This document shows, piece after piece, positions 45,405 through 56,514 of a DNA stretch of 64,000 nt; within the stretch, counting starts at the first letter, position 1; every line of letters starts with the position of its first letter. Location: NCBI GenBank assembly GCA_027924585.1, contig BSBM01000361.1, forward strand, positions 41,494,501-41,558,500, given 5' to 3'. This DNA comes from Larix kaempferi. Lineage: Eukaryota > Streptophyta > Pinopsida > Pinales > Pinaceae. Made by a program: the position numbers and the translations under genes. Below the pieces are notes generated by a model. It worked only from the letters and a program-made list of their open reading frames with translations. It was not told where the DNA came from and made no database searches.

Positions 45405-46214
45405 TTAACTCTCGGAAGGAAGAGTGGGATCAATTACAGATGAAACTGAATTGATCACTTGGTCAACCAGTGTGGGGTCAAGGGACAAATTACTATCGCT
45501 TGTTGGAAGCACCTGTTGAGAACTAGTAATATCTTCCAACCACCGTGAAGCTTCATCCATGCTTGGACAAAGGTAAGTATGATGAAAGCCTTTGCATATA
45601 CAACAAGGGTCTACATCTCTACCCTTCCAACCCATCACCAATGGGTCACTGGTCGAGGGAGTATCATCAACATGATGGTCAAAGGTTGAAGATACAAGCG
45701 GTTTGGGGTTTTTAGACCACACTTCTGACACACGAGAAAGACCGGGACAATTCTTGAGAAGGTGATTACCCTTGCAAAGTTTGCAAGGGAACTTTGGCTT
45801 ATGAGGTGTTCTCATAGAATGAGTACCATCAGAAGCAGATGGTTGACGCTTGGTCTCTTTCTTATCTTTCTTCTTCTTAGCATTCCTTTTCTTATTCTTC
45901 TCATCCACCTTCTTACTAACATCATAGTTTTCAGTAGGAGAAGAGGAAGAGATGGAAGCCGATTCAAGTTTCGATAGAGAAGGAGAAGGGTCACCATGAG
46001 ATCGATGCTCATGTGGTGAAGGACCTAGGTTCGACACAATTGGTGCACTTGGTGTAACTGGATTGGAGAATAACCATACTTGTAATCCTATCGTCAATCC
46101 AGGAAGACTCAATGTAGCCATAAAGGGGGGACCAACAGTTCCACAAGGGGGAATAACAAATGGCATACCTTGGAAATGGGTGCCTTGGTTGGTAGTCCCA
46201 GAAGAATCTTCCAT
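45405..46214 (-). CDS. Short Gag-like protein with two zinc knuckles, nested element
   Basis: Open for 269 codons from ATG 46214 (MEDSSGTTNQGTHFQGMPF) to TAA-type stop at 45405. Order: a short hydrophobic/Pro-rich N-terminus, a Ser-rich spacer, a strongly basic block (KKVDEKNKKRNAKKKKDKKE), zinc knuckle 1 CKLCKGNHLLKNC (residue about 145), zinc knuckle 2 CCICKGFHHTYLC (about 205), then an acidic tail. Compared with the Gag at 33493 and 1834, the capsid domain is missing while the basic-zinc part is kept and a second knuckle added. Inferred: nucleic-acid binding protein of a non-autonomous element. Lack of stops contrasts with the dead gag genes around it. Confidence 0.7.
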   Translation of the reverse strand: MEDSSGTTNQGTHFQGMPFVIPPCGTVGPPFMATLSLPGLTIGLQVWLFSNPVTPSAPIVSNLGPSPHEHRSHGDPSPSLSKLESASISSSSPTENYDVSKKVDEKNKKRNAKKKKDKKETKRQPSASDGTHSMRTPHKPKFPCKLCKGNHLLKNCPGLSRVSEVWSKNPKPLVSSTFDHHVDDTPSTSDPLVMGWKGRDVDPCCICKGFHHTYLCPSMDEASRWLEDITSSQQVLPTSDSNLSLDPTLVDQVINSVSSVIDPTLPSES

Positions 46215-48408
46215 ATCCTAAGAGTCTCTAAAGTACCACACAAAACAAACAATACTCAAGTCTAAAAGCAACAAGCAAACTATGTGAATAGGAGTGGATT
46301 CAAAGTTTGGAACCTCACGGTATTATCAAGGCATCGCAAACTGCAATATACTGCAGGGTCCAACAATATGACGGGACAAGGACGATTGGGACCATACCCT
46401 TTCCTACATACCCAATTACCTGGACAGTATGTGCGTGCTAATCTCCTCGAGTGTTGTTCTTGGTGTATTGTTTTGCTAAGACAGCCAAATGGTTAAATCA
46501 GTTGGTTTCAGGAATTCTAATGGTGTCTCTCGATATACACAAGCTACGTGGGAGCTCAAATCCGTAGTGATGTTGTCTAATGCACACCCATTGGCATGAG
46601 ACCTTCTGATATACGTGTCAAGTACATGATACACCCTTCAATATACACCAAGTATGGATTATGGTACTTGGTGGGTACGTGAAGGAGCTCGATATATCGT
46701 TGTACGTGGAAGACTACAATACCCTCGGACTACAGTACTGACAAATAACGACAGCTGCCATGCTTAACGACGCCGGAGCATGTCTCTAACTTACACACAA
46801 GTTGCTAAATGATTTTAATCCTAAGCTAGCGTTAATTTTATCTTGTACGGTTAGGTGGATGCATGAGGTGAGTACATAAATGTAAACATAATGCAATCCT
46901 CAACTACATGATAATGCACATTTTCCTTTCCTTTTCAATGAAAACTACTTAAGGTAAGGAGAGATTTTTCTTTCTTTCAAACCAAAAGTACTTAAGTAGT
47001 AGCAAAAAGAAGGATTCCTTCCTAGAGTGCAATAATTCTAATTTTCTGCAATAATCAGCCAAAAAGCGTAAAGAAAATGAAAGATGCAGTTAATCTTAAC
47101 AATGTATAAGACAAAATGATGAAGCACTTTCAATTTTCAAATGCATGTATCAAAAATGGAACTTGATAACTAAACGCTTTCCATATCTATAGACAGAAAG
47201 TGAGAGAATATCTACAACACTCTAATCATTCAGAAATTTCCAAAGAAAAATGGCAAGCACCCAAACAACTCAAAGCCACTCAAGAAAGGCTCAAAATCTA
47301 CCAAATGCAATAATTCTAACTCATTTCCTATCTTTTTACACTTGAAAAAGACACATCTAAGCTATAGAAAGAAGGATTCCACAAACGTTTCCAATCAAAT
47401 AAAAGACAAAGATAAGCACTTAACAATCTTATCGAACTCAAATGCACGCAAATCTGAAACAAGCCTTTCTTTGTCTTATGAGGGAAAGACCAAGAATTCC
47501 AAATGATAAGATTAAAGCAAGAAGAATACTTATGTTTTCCAATTTCATGAATATAGCAAAAGAGTGACAAAATCAAGCTTTTCTTTGAACTAAAGTGGAG
47601 ACAAAGAATCAATCTTTCACAACAATGATTTAATAGCTCAGCATGTAAGGGAAACAAGATGCATAACCCAAGAAAGAGAGGCTCAAAAAGACATGGATAT
47701 CCCACACTCTTCAAGCCTTTAAAACAAGTCAATCACACTAAACCAAAAAGATCTCAAAACCTTGAGATGGGTCAAAATGACTGAAGAATGCACGATTCAT
47801 GGCCCCCCCATTTCGCTTAAAAATCCAAGCAAAACACTAGTTTTTACTCAAGGGGCCAAACATCAATCCAAAACTCAAAAGACCCAAAAACCAATACAAA
47901 CAAGCCAAAAAAAACACTATTGTACAAAAGGGGCTCTGCCTAGAAGGTACAGTATAGAGGAGTCTGTACACAAACCAAAACTCAAATCAGAAATGGAGAA
48001 AAGGTGCATGTACGAAAAAAAATGGCATATCGGCGCACTCTGCGCTTATGCACAGTGCGACATCGCAGTTCACTAGTGCGGGAAGTGCGACGATGTCGCA
48101 ACATACCAATGGCAGGGCTGTAACGACAGATGAATATGCAAAGAACAGATATAAAAAACAACACAGTGTCGCTCTGGGTACATTGACCAGGTGCGACAAG
48201 CGAGATCTAAGTCCAAAAATGAACCAATTCTCTAGATAATGAGCATAAAAAGGTCTTCCAATGAGAAGTACAAAATCAAAGGAAGGAAATCAGACTCTTT
48301 AAAGCAAAGATCTGATGGTGAAAGGGCTTAAGAAGAAAATGGCCAAAGAGATGGCTTGGAAAAGCAATCAACTGAAACTAACATTCAGATTGAAAACAAC
48401 AATGTTCT
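46215..48408 (-). other. Leader of the nested element
   Basis: About 2.2 kb without coding motif between PBS and gag. Contains a CG-rich patch at 48030-48190 with repeated GTGCGAC/GTCGCA words. Confidence 0.55.
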
Positions 48409-48426
48409 TCCCTAGTATGGTCGCTA
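48409..48426 (-). promoter_or_regulatory. PBS of the nested element
   Basis: Minus strand TAGCGACCATACTAGGGA, four bases inside the LTR end. Same class as 6136-6153 with two G-to-A-type changes (TGG to TAG, GGGG to AGGG). Confidence 0.75.
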
Positions 48427-48430
48427 GATT

Positions 48431-49311
48431 TGTTACTGGACAATCCACTCGACCGGAGGCGAGCCGGATCTCCCTAGCTTAATGCAAGTCTAGAACAAAT
48501 AGAACAGACTACAAACATGTTTCCTAGATCTACTTAAGGATCAAGTGCTAGATGTCTTACCTCTTTGATTCACTATCCTTTCTCCTGAATGTTGCTCCAC
48601 GTCCCGCGATCATCAGATCCAAGCTGCAAGACATGAAAGAGATATAGAACTACAACCAATGACTTGACGTAGCATCCCTTCTCCACACAAGCCAATTGCC
48701 AAGCCCTTCCAAGGAAGCATGAATTCTGCAAGAGGTGAGCGAAGGTGTCCCAAGAGAGATTTCACCAGCATGTAGATACCATAGTCTTCCCCTCTCTCGT
48801 GGAGAGAGTGGGTGTTTATATAGGGCTAAAGAGATAGGGTAGGTTGAGGATTAGGGGGAGATGGTTAAGGGATCTTCCCATAAGGTTACGAACTGAAATG
48901 CCACCTCACCTAGAGCCTAGGGATAGGCCTCCACATCACTCATCTTCGAGAATGGGCTCGAAGATACTCTTTTATCCAAATAACCGACATCATTGCAGGT
49001 TGCATTAGGACAACCTAAGACGTCGCATGTTGCACAAGGGCAGACTACGACGACCTTGAAAAGTAGGTCAGTTAATCCCTCTAGTCATGGAAAACTTTAG
49101 GGATGTGTTTTTACTCTAAAATGGGTTTAGGTAAAATAGCAAAGAGTTTACACAATGATCAAGATGATGACATTATCACAATGGTCATGATGACGACACT
49201 TGGTCATAATGACAATACTTGCAATGGTCATGGTGACAACACTAGGTCAGGATGATGACACTTGCAATGCTTGCGACACTTGCACAAGGGTGGCGACATT
49301 TTGGTGTAACA
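48431..49311 (-). repeat. 5' LTR of the nested element
   Basis: 881 bp, TGTTACTGGAC to GTGTAACA; a TATA-like TATATAAACA lies on the minus strand at 48822-48813. Confidence 0.92.
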
Positions 49312-50920
49312 ACCACACCTATGAATTTTATTTGAACCATTATCGATGATGCATCTTCTCCTTCACACAATATGTCATTCTGGATTTCTTATTTTGATGA
49401 TCCATGGACTTTACCGTCCACGAGTTCCACATCCGGAAACATTTTGCATGTCAGGATGTCTATGCCACTGTCTGTAGCTGAGCTTGCTTACCAGCATATT
49501 CAACAAGCCACTGTAGAACTGGATCTCTCTTCTTCCCAGAGAGTCGAGGAAGATCCTGTTACGCTGCCGGTTTGGGTAGCCAACTCGTCTTGTTCCCATG
49601 ATTGCGTCAATGATACTTTTCCTTCCGATGAAGGTATTATGGAGGCCATGTGTGGTAGTGAGAGACCTTGGGAATATATGCACCATCGCTCTTATTTCCT
49701 TCCCAAACTCGAGCTCACCGAATGAGAAGAGTTTAGGACGACTCTAGAAGAGATGGTTGGTCACCCTGTGGCTCTTTTGGAGTCACATGATGTTTTCGTG
49801 GAAGGGAATATGGCTAACATTTCCCCAACTATGTCGATCAATATCTCTCATACTCTCGGAATAGTTGAGAATTTCTACATCGGTGACGATTGCACTCCTG
49901 AGGAGATTACTATTTACACTGAATTGCTTACAGAACTTTGGGAATCTTTTGCCTGGTCATATGAGGAGATGCTAGGAATAGACCCCCACATTGTTGAACA
50001 TGAGATTAGAATGTATCCCAACGCTAAACCAGTTCGACAACGCTTACGTGCTGTGAACCCTAGAAAAGCAGCTGCTATCAAGGCAGAGGTGGAGAAATTG
50101 CTCAAAGCTGGTTTCATCTACCTTGTTCCCCTTACCGAATTGGTGTCAAACCCCATTCCTATGGATAAGAAGTAGGGAACGATCTGTGTATGCACCGACT
50201 TTAGGGATTTGAACCGTGCATGTCCAAAAGACAACTTCCCCACACGATTCATAGATCAAATCTTGGATGCTTGTGCCGGGAGTGAGATTTTTTCCTTCAT
50301 GGACAGATTTTCTGGATATAGCCAGATTCAAATCAAACCCGAGGATCAACATAAGACAACTTTTATTTGTCCTTGGGGAACATTTGCATATCAAAAAATG
50401 CCCTTCGGCCTTAAAAACGTCGGAGCTACGTTCCAGCGTGCCATGACTTATGCCTTTCATGATCTTAAAATTATTATGGAGGTTTTCTTAGATGATCTTG
50501 CCGGCCATTCTCGCAAGAGAATGGACCACCCCAAGCACTTCCGCATGATTCTCGAATGATGTATACGATACAAGATTCGATTGAATCCTAACAAATGCAT
50601 CTTTGCTATAAGGACAGGTCGACTTCTAGGATTCATAGTTTCGAAAGAGGGTATTAGAGTTGATCCTCTCAAAGTTGAGGCAATATTTAGGTTGCCTCCT
50701 CCATGTAATTTGTTACAACTTTAGAGGCTCCAAGGGAGAGCCACTTTTCTACGTCGTTTCGTAGTCAATTATGCTAGTCTTACCAAAGGTTTTTTGTTCT
50801 TATTGAAGAAGGACACACCTTTTATCTGGGATGAGCAAGACCAGCAATCTTTCGATTCCCTTAAGAAAGCTTTGGTATCGGCCCCTATGCTTAGTCCACC
50901 AGGACTTCGCATGAGATTTT
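49312..50920 (+). pseudogene. Protease-RT linker and reverse transcriptase, Tat-like element
   Basis: The linker resumes with DASSPSHNMSFWISYFDDPW and reaches MLGIDPHIVEHEIRMYPNAK. RT: KPVRQRLRAVNPRKAAAIKA, LLKAGFIYLVPLTEL, CVCTDFRDLNRACPKDNF (first Asp), IFSFMDRFSGYSQIQIKPED, KMPFGLKNVGATFQRAM, and FLDD at 50485-50496 in the YxDD position (EVFLDDLAGHS). LNPNKCIFAIRTGRLLGFIV and GIRVDPLKVEAI complete palm and connection. Stops: TAG after MDKK, TGA after MILE and TAG at LQL*RLQG, all in one phase. FLDD rather than YxDD also occurs in the wider family. Confidence 0.92.
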
Positions 50921-51330
50921 ATCCTTTATGTGGTCGCGTCTCAAGAGATGATTGGCATGGTATTGGTTCAAGTGGCTGATGCATTTATCGAGCATGTCAT
51001 CTATTACCTTAGTTGAAATCTAGTAGACGCTGAGCTAAGATATACTCATGTGGAAAAGCTAGCATTAGCAACTATTCATTCAGTCCAGTGGTTACGACAT
51101 TACATTTTGCTTAGGACCACCATAGTTGTCGCACATATCAATCCGTTTCAGTTCATTCTATCACGATGCCTTATCGGGGGGAAGTATAATAAATGGATTG
51201 TTATCCTTCAAAAATTTGATCTCGATTTTGCTTCGGGAAAAGTCGGTGAAATCATTGGTATTTGCTGAGCTTATGTCGGACCTTCTGAGACTTGATGAGG
51301 ATGTCATTCATGAAGATTCCTTTGTGGATT
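50800..51330 (+). pseudogene. Canonical RNase H, Tat-like element
   Basis: FDSLKKALVSAPMLSPP leads into the domain. After a one-base frameshift near 50920: FILYVVASQEMIGMVLVQVA (the first catalytic Asp of the usual YVDAS is Val), FIEHVIYYLS, then AELRYTHVEKLALATIHSVQ with the Glu-bearing helix, HYILLRTTIVVAHINPFQFI, and KWIVILQKFDLDFAS. A second frameshift near 51240 leads to SLVFAELMSDL. Loss of the catalytic Asp and two frameshifts make it non-functional. It is distinct from the separate RNase H ORF at 52730. Confidence 0.82.
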
Positions 51331-52618
51331 AGCACTTATTTCTTATCTCATCAGAGGACCCTTGGTATGGGGATGTCATTGTATATCTCCAAACTTTGAA
51401 GTTTCCTCTGCACTATTCACGAGATGAGAAACGGCGTGTGAAACATCATGCTAAAGATTATACTATCGTCAGTGACACTTTGTATCGCCGAGGAAAGGAT
51501 TCTATCCTCCATCATTTCTTAACTCACGAAGAAGCAGAGCGGGTGCTTAATGATTGCCATGCTGGGGCGTGTGGAGATCGCCTATCCGAGCTTGCTACAA
51601 CCCAACGTATTATGCGAGCTAGTTATTTATGGCCTTCCATATTTAAGGATTGTGTGAATGCTGTGAAGAGATGTCACCCTTTCCAGGTGTTTTCTCGGAG
51701 CATACACTCGCATCCAACGCCCCTTCATTCGGTCGTCATCGTCGGTCCCTTCACCAAGTGGGGGGTGGATTTCATGGATTGCAAACCAACTTCGGCTGGG
51801 GGGAATCACCATATTATAGTGGCCATGGACTATTTTTCCAAATTGGTTGAGGCCATGCCTACCGTTAAAGCCGATGGTGCTACAACAACCCACTTCGTAT
51901 TCAATCAAATTATAACTTGGTTCGGTCTTCCGAAAGAGATTATCACTGACCATGGCAGCCACTTTCAGAACAAGATGATGGAGGATTCATCCCTCAAGCT
52001 TGGGTTTCGTCAAGAACACTCATCTTCTTATTATCCCCAAGTGAATGTTCAAGTAGAAGCAGTCAATAAGTCTTTGAAGACCATTCTCCAATGTACCATC
52101 CAACAAAGCAAGACCAATTGGCACATCATGTTATATACTTCTTTGTGGGCGTATCGAACCACATTCAAGACTCCCATCGAGTTCTCACCGTTTCAGCTAG
52201 GTCACAGTGTGGAGTCACTTTTACCGATTGAATGCAAGATCCCTTCACTTAAACTAGCCATAGAAATCCTTGCTGATACGATGGGTCTTGAGCAACGTTT
52301 AATCCACCTTGAGCAACTTGACGAGCAGCGTCGAGATGCCACTGTGGCCATAGATGCCAACAAATGTCATGTTAAGGTTCAATATGATAGGTTTGTCTGT
52401 CCCTGGCAGTGTACCAGCAGTATGTTGAAGGTGACTTGGTCCTCTTATATGACCAAGATAAAGAACCCCTGGGGGCAGGCAAGTTCAACCCCCTGTGGCA
52501 TGGTCCTTACCTCATGAGGCGTGTCCTAGGAAAAGGAGCCTATGAATTAGAAGACTATGAGGGGACTGTCTTGAAGGAGCTTAGAAATGGGCTCTACCTC
52601 AAGCGGTATTATGCTTGA
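51331..52618 (+). pseudogene. Integrase, Tat-like element
   Basis: Zinc domain: HEEAERVLNDCHAGACG and CVNAVKRCHPFQV (the last Cys of the HHCC motif is Phe). Core: KWGVDFMDCKPTSAGG (Asp), GLPKEIITDHGSHFQ (Asp), YYPQVNVQVEAVNKSLKTIL (Glu), so DDE is intact in a 374-codon open frame from 51396. C-terminal part: LWAYRTTFKTPIEFSPFQLG, then after a frameshift near 52405 YVEGDLVLLYDQDKEPLGAG, LWHGPYLMRRVLGKGAYEL and YLKRYYA with TGA at 52616. No chromodomain, as expected for the Tat group. The closing YLKRYYA is also the fusion point in element I. Confidence 0.93.
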
Positions 52619-52729
52619 ACCTTTGGTTCAGGCTGATACTTTTATATACTATTGTATAATTGCTTCTGTACATAGTTTAGATTTCTGTTGGTTTTCGGGT
52701 CTGCTGATTAGCTTCCATTTGATTGATAG

Positions 52730-53158
52730 ATGTCAGTAGAGTTTCCTATGTTCTTAGGATTTGCGGATGGTGCTAGCCGTCATACGCAGCAGCTTGCTTC
52801 TGCTGCTTGGGTTATTTTCTCACCCGACCACCTAGTTGTGTCATGAGGAGGTGCTTGTCTTGGTCCTACATCTAACAATGTGGCTGAGTATAGTGCCGTC
52901 ATTGAGATACTTTGGGATGCCATTTTCCATGGCGTCCAGTCTTTAGAAGTCCGCCTGGATTCACAACTAGTTGTGTCTTAGTTGAATGGGCAGTACCGTG
53001 TGCAAGATCCTATGTTATTACAGAAATTCCTAAGGGTAAGACTCTTGGAACGATATTTTGTTTCAGTTACATACATACATGTTTCAAGAAGTGTTAATCA
53101 TATATATGATGCATACGCTAACTATGTATTAGATTGGCATTTGTCACATTCATCATGA
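52730..53158 (+). pseudogene. Separate archaeal-type RNase H ORF (aRNH) downstream of integrase
   Basis: Own ATG at 52730, 111 nt after the integrase stop; 143 codons to TGA 53156. All four RNase H acidic sites are visible: GFADGASRHTQQL (Asp), PTSNNVAEYSAVIEI (Glu), LEVRLDSQLVVS (Asp), NHIYDAYANYVLDW (Asp, corresponding to EADALAN). QYRVQDPMLLQKFLRVR is the stretch before the last helix. Two in-frame stops: TGA at 52844 and TAG at 52979 (Gln expected). It aligns with the intact-looking ORF at 1-182. Known: Tat elements carry a second RNase H. Here it follows integrase as an ORF of its own; expression (reinitiation, subgenomic RNA or splicing) is unknown. Confidence 0.88.
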
Positions 53159-53454
53159 AGCACACAAATATAAGAAGACATTCATACATTTGTACATACA
53201 CACACATAATAGAACCAGAGAAATAAAGTTATATATATATAAATATGTCCAAAATGGTAGTGTCATACAAAACTGGAGCCCGTAGCCCTCAAAAATATAC
53301 ATATTGATACAAAAATGAGATCCTGAGATATCTAATCTCTAAGAGGAGGCCTAGCTACCACCCCAGCAGGATCTGTCTCGTAAAAATATTGTACTACACT
53401 GGCTACCCGCTGCAGTAGTCGCACCCAGTCACCCGGAATCCCCACTACTTGGTG
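53159..53454. other. Spacer between the converging ORFs
   Basis: AT-rich, with TATATATATAA near 53230; no feature supported. Confidence 0.5.
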
Positions 53455-54638
53455 CTACATGGCCTCAGGTAGTCTAGCCACCTCTATCTGTAGAACTCTA
53501 GCAACCATCTGTGTGAGGTTGTGCCACAAGGTCTGTAGTGTGCATCTTGCTGCAGCATCGCCCGCCTCCTCACCCCTTCCCCGACGACCATGTCTCGGGA
53601 AGCCATCAGGTCTCACTGGGCCTTTGTCTGCAAGCAAACAGTCAACCATTAGCACATTATACTACCACCATAAAGATTTTTGCATTTGCATCTATAATAA
53701 AAAATCCATAAAAATTTAATACACAAAAAACCAAAAAGAGTACTCATAATGTCTCTGAACGCGACATCTGGTGGGAGTGGCATGTCCCTATCCTAGTGGA
53801 AGTCTATCCCTGCATAGGGGTAGTCCTCTATGGCAATGACTTGCCGGTCCCACCAGTAGAAGAACTCCTCGGTATATAGTGATGCTAGACAGCCACCACA
53901 CTATCGTGTCAAGATCTCAGACCACCAGGTTAAGGCTAGATCTCGGAGACTATGAGGAGGGACATCCACCCTCGAACTAAGCCCTGGAACCCTCTCAAAG
54001 AAGAAGCTGTATAGGATGCTCCCATAACCGAAGTTTTTAGCCTTCCCTTCTTTGCATTCTATCAGTTGGGTCTTCATAGACCCCAGCAGTGTGGTACACC
54101 AGTCAAACACTATAGGCTGCATGCATTGTGATGCATAAAACATCACCGTCCTAGATACCTGGTGCAGAGCTTTGGATCCCATGATCTACACTAAGGTAGC
54201 CATAGTGATCTTCATGCTCATATTCACTATCGCATTAATGGGCACCTGACTTCCCACCATGCGTGTGTTTGCAGGGCAATACCACACTATGTAGTCAAGG
54301 ACGGTAATCCCACCACCCACAGTGCGAGACCGAAGACTAGCCTCCTCACCCCGACGAGACAAACCGGTAATGAAGTAGATGTCGTCCACTTCCAGTGTGA
54401 GGATTTTCCCATTGAGATTGAAGTTTTGTGCATCAACATCCCAATAGTCGATCAAGCATTGGAGTAATAGGTTTTGGGCCCTCAAACCCCCTATACTCCA
54501 GAATTTGTACAACCCACATGCTTGCAATGCTTGCTGTGCTTGCAAATCATTGTGCACGACCTCATCAACTTGGTCATGCTCCCTCTCCCTCCACTCTAGA
54601 ACCATCCTGGAGTGAAGAAAAACAAGCATTTTAGTCAA
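53455..54638 (-). pseudogene. Antisense ORF with plant-mobile-domain-like motif (aORF)
   Basis: Minus strand, opposite to gag-pol, between pol and the 3' LTR. From 54638: MVLEWREREHDQVDEVVHND, LLLQCLIDYWDVDAQNFNLN, GKILTLEVDDIYFITGLSRR, the last resembling the plant mobile domain (W-D-x-x-x-x-x-F-x-L-x-x-G-x-x-x-L-x-x-x-D-x-x-x-x-x-G-L). After a TAG at 54186 the same frame continues (MGSKALHQVSRTVMFYASQC, GYGSILYSFFFERVPGL, EEFFYWWDRQVI) to about 53745. A candidate 116-bp intron (53743-53628, GTACTC to TTGCTTGCAG) joins it to GPVRPDGFPRHGRRGRGEE, ending 53455. Known: antisense extra ORFs, some PMD-like, occur in Tat elements. Function unknown. Confidence 0.7.
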
Positions 54639-56514
54639 ATTCTTTTAAAAAACCAAATACACGGTCGTACCCATGGGCTAATTTGTATACAAGTGTGCGT
54701 ACCTGTGGTCAACCTTTGAGTTGACTACGCATTTTGTGCCCTACCCATGACCTGCATAGCTATAGCCCGCGGGTAGAGCCGAACCCATTTAGGGCTTGGC
54801 CAAACAAAAAATCCCACCATTGAAAATCAAAATGAAAGCATTGAAATGAAAGGTATGGATGAGACTACCAACCTGCTCCGGACGGTTCGATGAACGGTCG
54901 CTCCTAGCTCCCAGAATCGGCAACTGAACTTTCAGGTGAAAACTAACCAAAAAATCCAAATGGGTGAATAGTAAAAATGAATTGTGAATTGTAATTTTTT
55001 ATTACTATTTATAATTTTCAGGACCCACTTGTCTATAGTTTTTACCATTTTGTGTCATTATGGACTAATATAATGGCTTGTAGTAGTATTTTTTAATCAT
55101 ATTTCTTTGGAAAAAGTTGTTCTGGACCATTTCACACCTATGGCAGGTACGTTTCATACCTGGCATATAGGTTAGATTCCCTTTCCATGTGCATTATGCA
55201 TTTGACCTATTGACCATTTTCATAAACCCTAGGTGTGACCTCGCTTCGTAACTAACACGGAACCTTCACACTGCTATAGAAGTGTCGTTATGCGGCGGTA
55301 GGGATTTTTCGAACATGGGTACCCTAGTTAGAACCCCTTTGTGCATTTTGGTGCCCATGATGTTGTTTGTCCTTAGGTTTGGGAGTCCTTCGTAGTTACG
55401 CCATGACATTGTGATAAAGACTCATACTCTACTTTGTCTTATGCTGGCCATCTCCCTTAAGGACTCCCCTCAGTTATATCATGTTGTGATTGCATTGCAT
55501 CATCCTGCTTGTCGCTTGAGCCTTGTGTCGGCTCCTGCTTACTCAGTTGTTAGCCTGGTGCCTGAGCACTTTTCCCTTTAGAGCCCTGCATAGCTTATAT
55601 ATTTTCCCTTCACAATTTGATCACCTTTTGACCCTAAGGGAACATCCCCCCCGAGTGTCCACATCTTGCATGCACTTCCTTGCATTGATCATAGGTATGT
55701 TCCACTACTTGGAACTAGTCTGCTCGCTATTTGACACTCGTTCCCTCACTTGTTGTACTATAAGCAATTTTATTCTTTTTCAAGCTTTTCCCAAATATGA
55801 AAAAGACCAAAAAAATCAAATATTCCAAAGAGCCAGATGGGATTATGGTTACTACTTCTTATTGGAAGCTGTTGTGTCACTTTTGAACAGAGCATTCATT
55901 CCACTCCATACATTATGAGTCAGGACTATAGTTGGACCTTAGGAGCTGTACTTGTTTCTCATTTTTCTCCACTGATTGGTTAAGCTTCTAGTCATTATGG
56001 AGCCCTCTGTAATGCCTCCTGCATTGCACAACTTATGTCAAGTCTATGCTTCCTGAGTCTATCCACCTTCTCATGCTCTTGTTCAAAGGAAGTCCTGAAA
56101 CCAGTGTCGGCCACTCCTCAGATCTCTTAACCATTTCATGTCGGCCATCCTTATTGAGTCAGTCCGTTTTACTTGAGTTCTTCCAAATATTTCAGCGTAG
56201 CTAGTACCTCGTGTTGGTTGATGGGGGATGCCCTAATGCCCTCCTTCCAACGAGTCTCGTTTCATCGAATTCAACCCATTTATTCTAGGTCTTGAGGCTT
56301 AGAGTTCGGTTGAGTACCTTGAGGCTTGCAGTCATTAGTGGTAGGTTATCTCACCATCGACAATTTTGGTAATACATCAATGTCCCCTGATCAATGGATT
56401 CATCCTAGTGTTCGACTTCAACTCATTTATTCACACTTCGATAATTGTACTTTGTGCCTTGATGCCCATTTTCATTATTGGTGGGTTATCTTGCGTCTGT
56501 TAATGGTATACATC
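54639..56514. other. 3' non-coding region of the Tat-like element
   Basis: No coding motif supported. CTATAGCCCGCGGGTA at about 54760 also occurs in the LTR (57780). The plus ORF at 55523-55918 has no recognisable domain. Confidence 0.45.

Larger units (their letters stand above)
36879..49311 (-). mobile_element. Nested non-autonomous gypsy-type element (gag-protease only)
   Basis: LTRs 36879-37758 and 48431-49311, with termini TGTTAC and GTAACA. PBS at its right end and TATA boxes on the minus strand fix the orientation. The inside carries gag and protease fragments, no RT, RNase H or integrase, plus tandem repeats and a foldback structure. Flanks are GTCAT and ACCAC, so there is no intact TSD (the three differences are all transitions). 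It interrupts the Tat-like pol between protease and RT. Confidence 0.88.
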
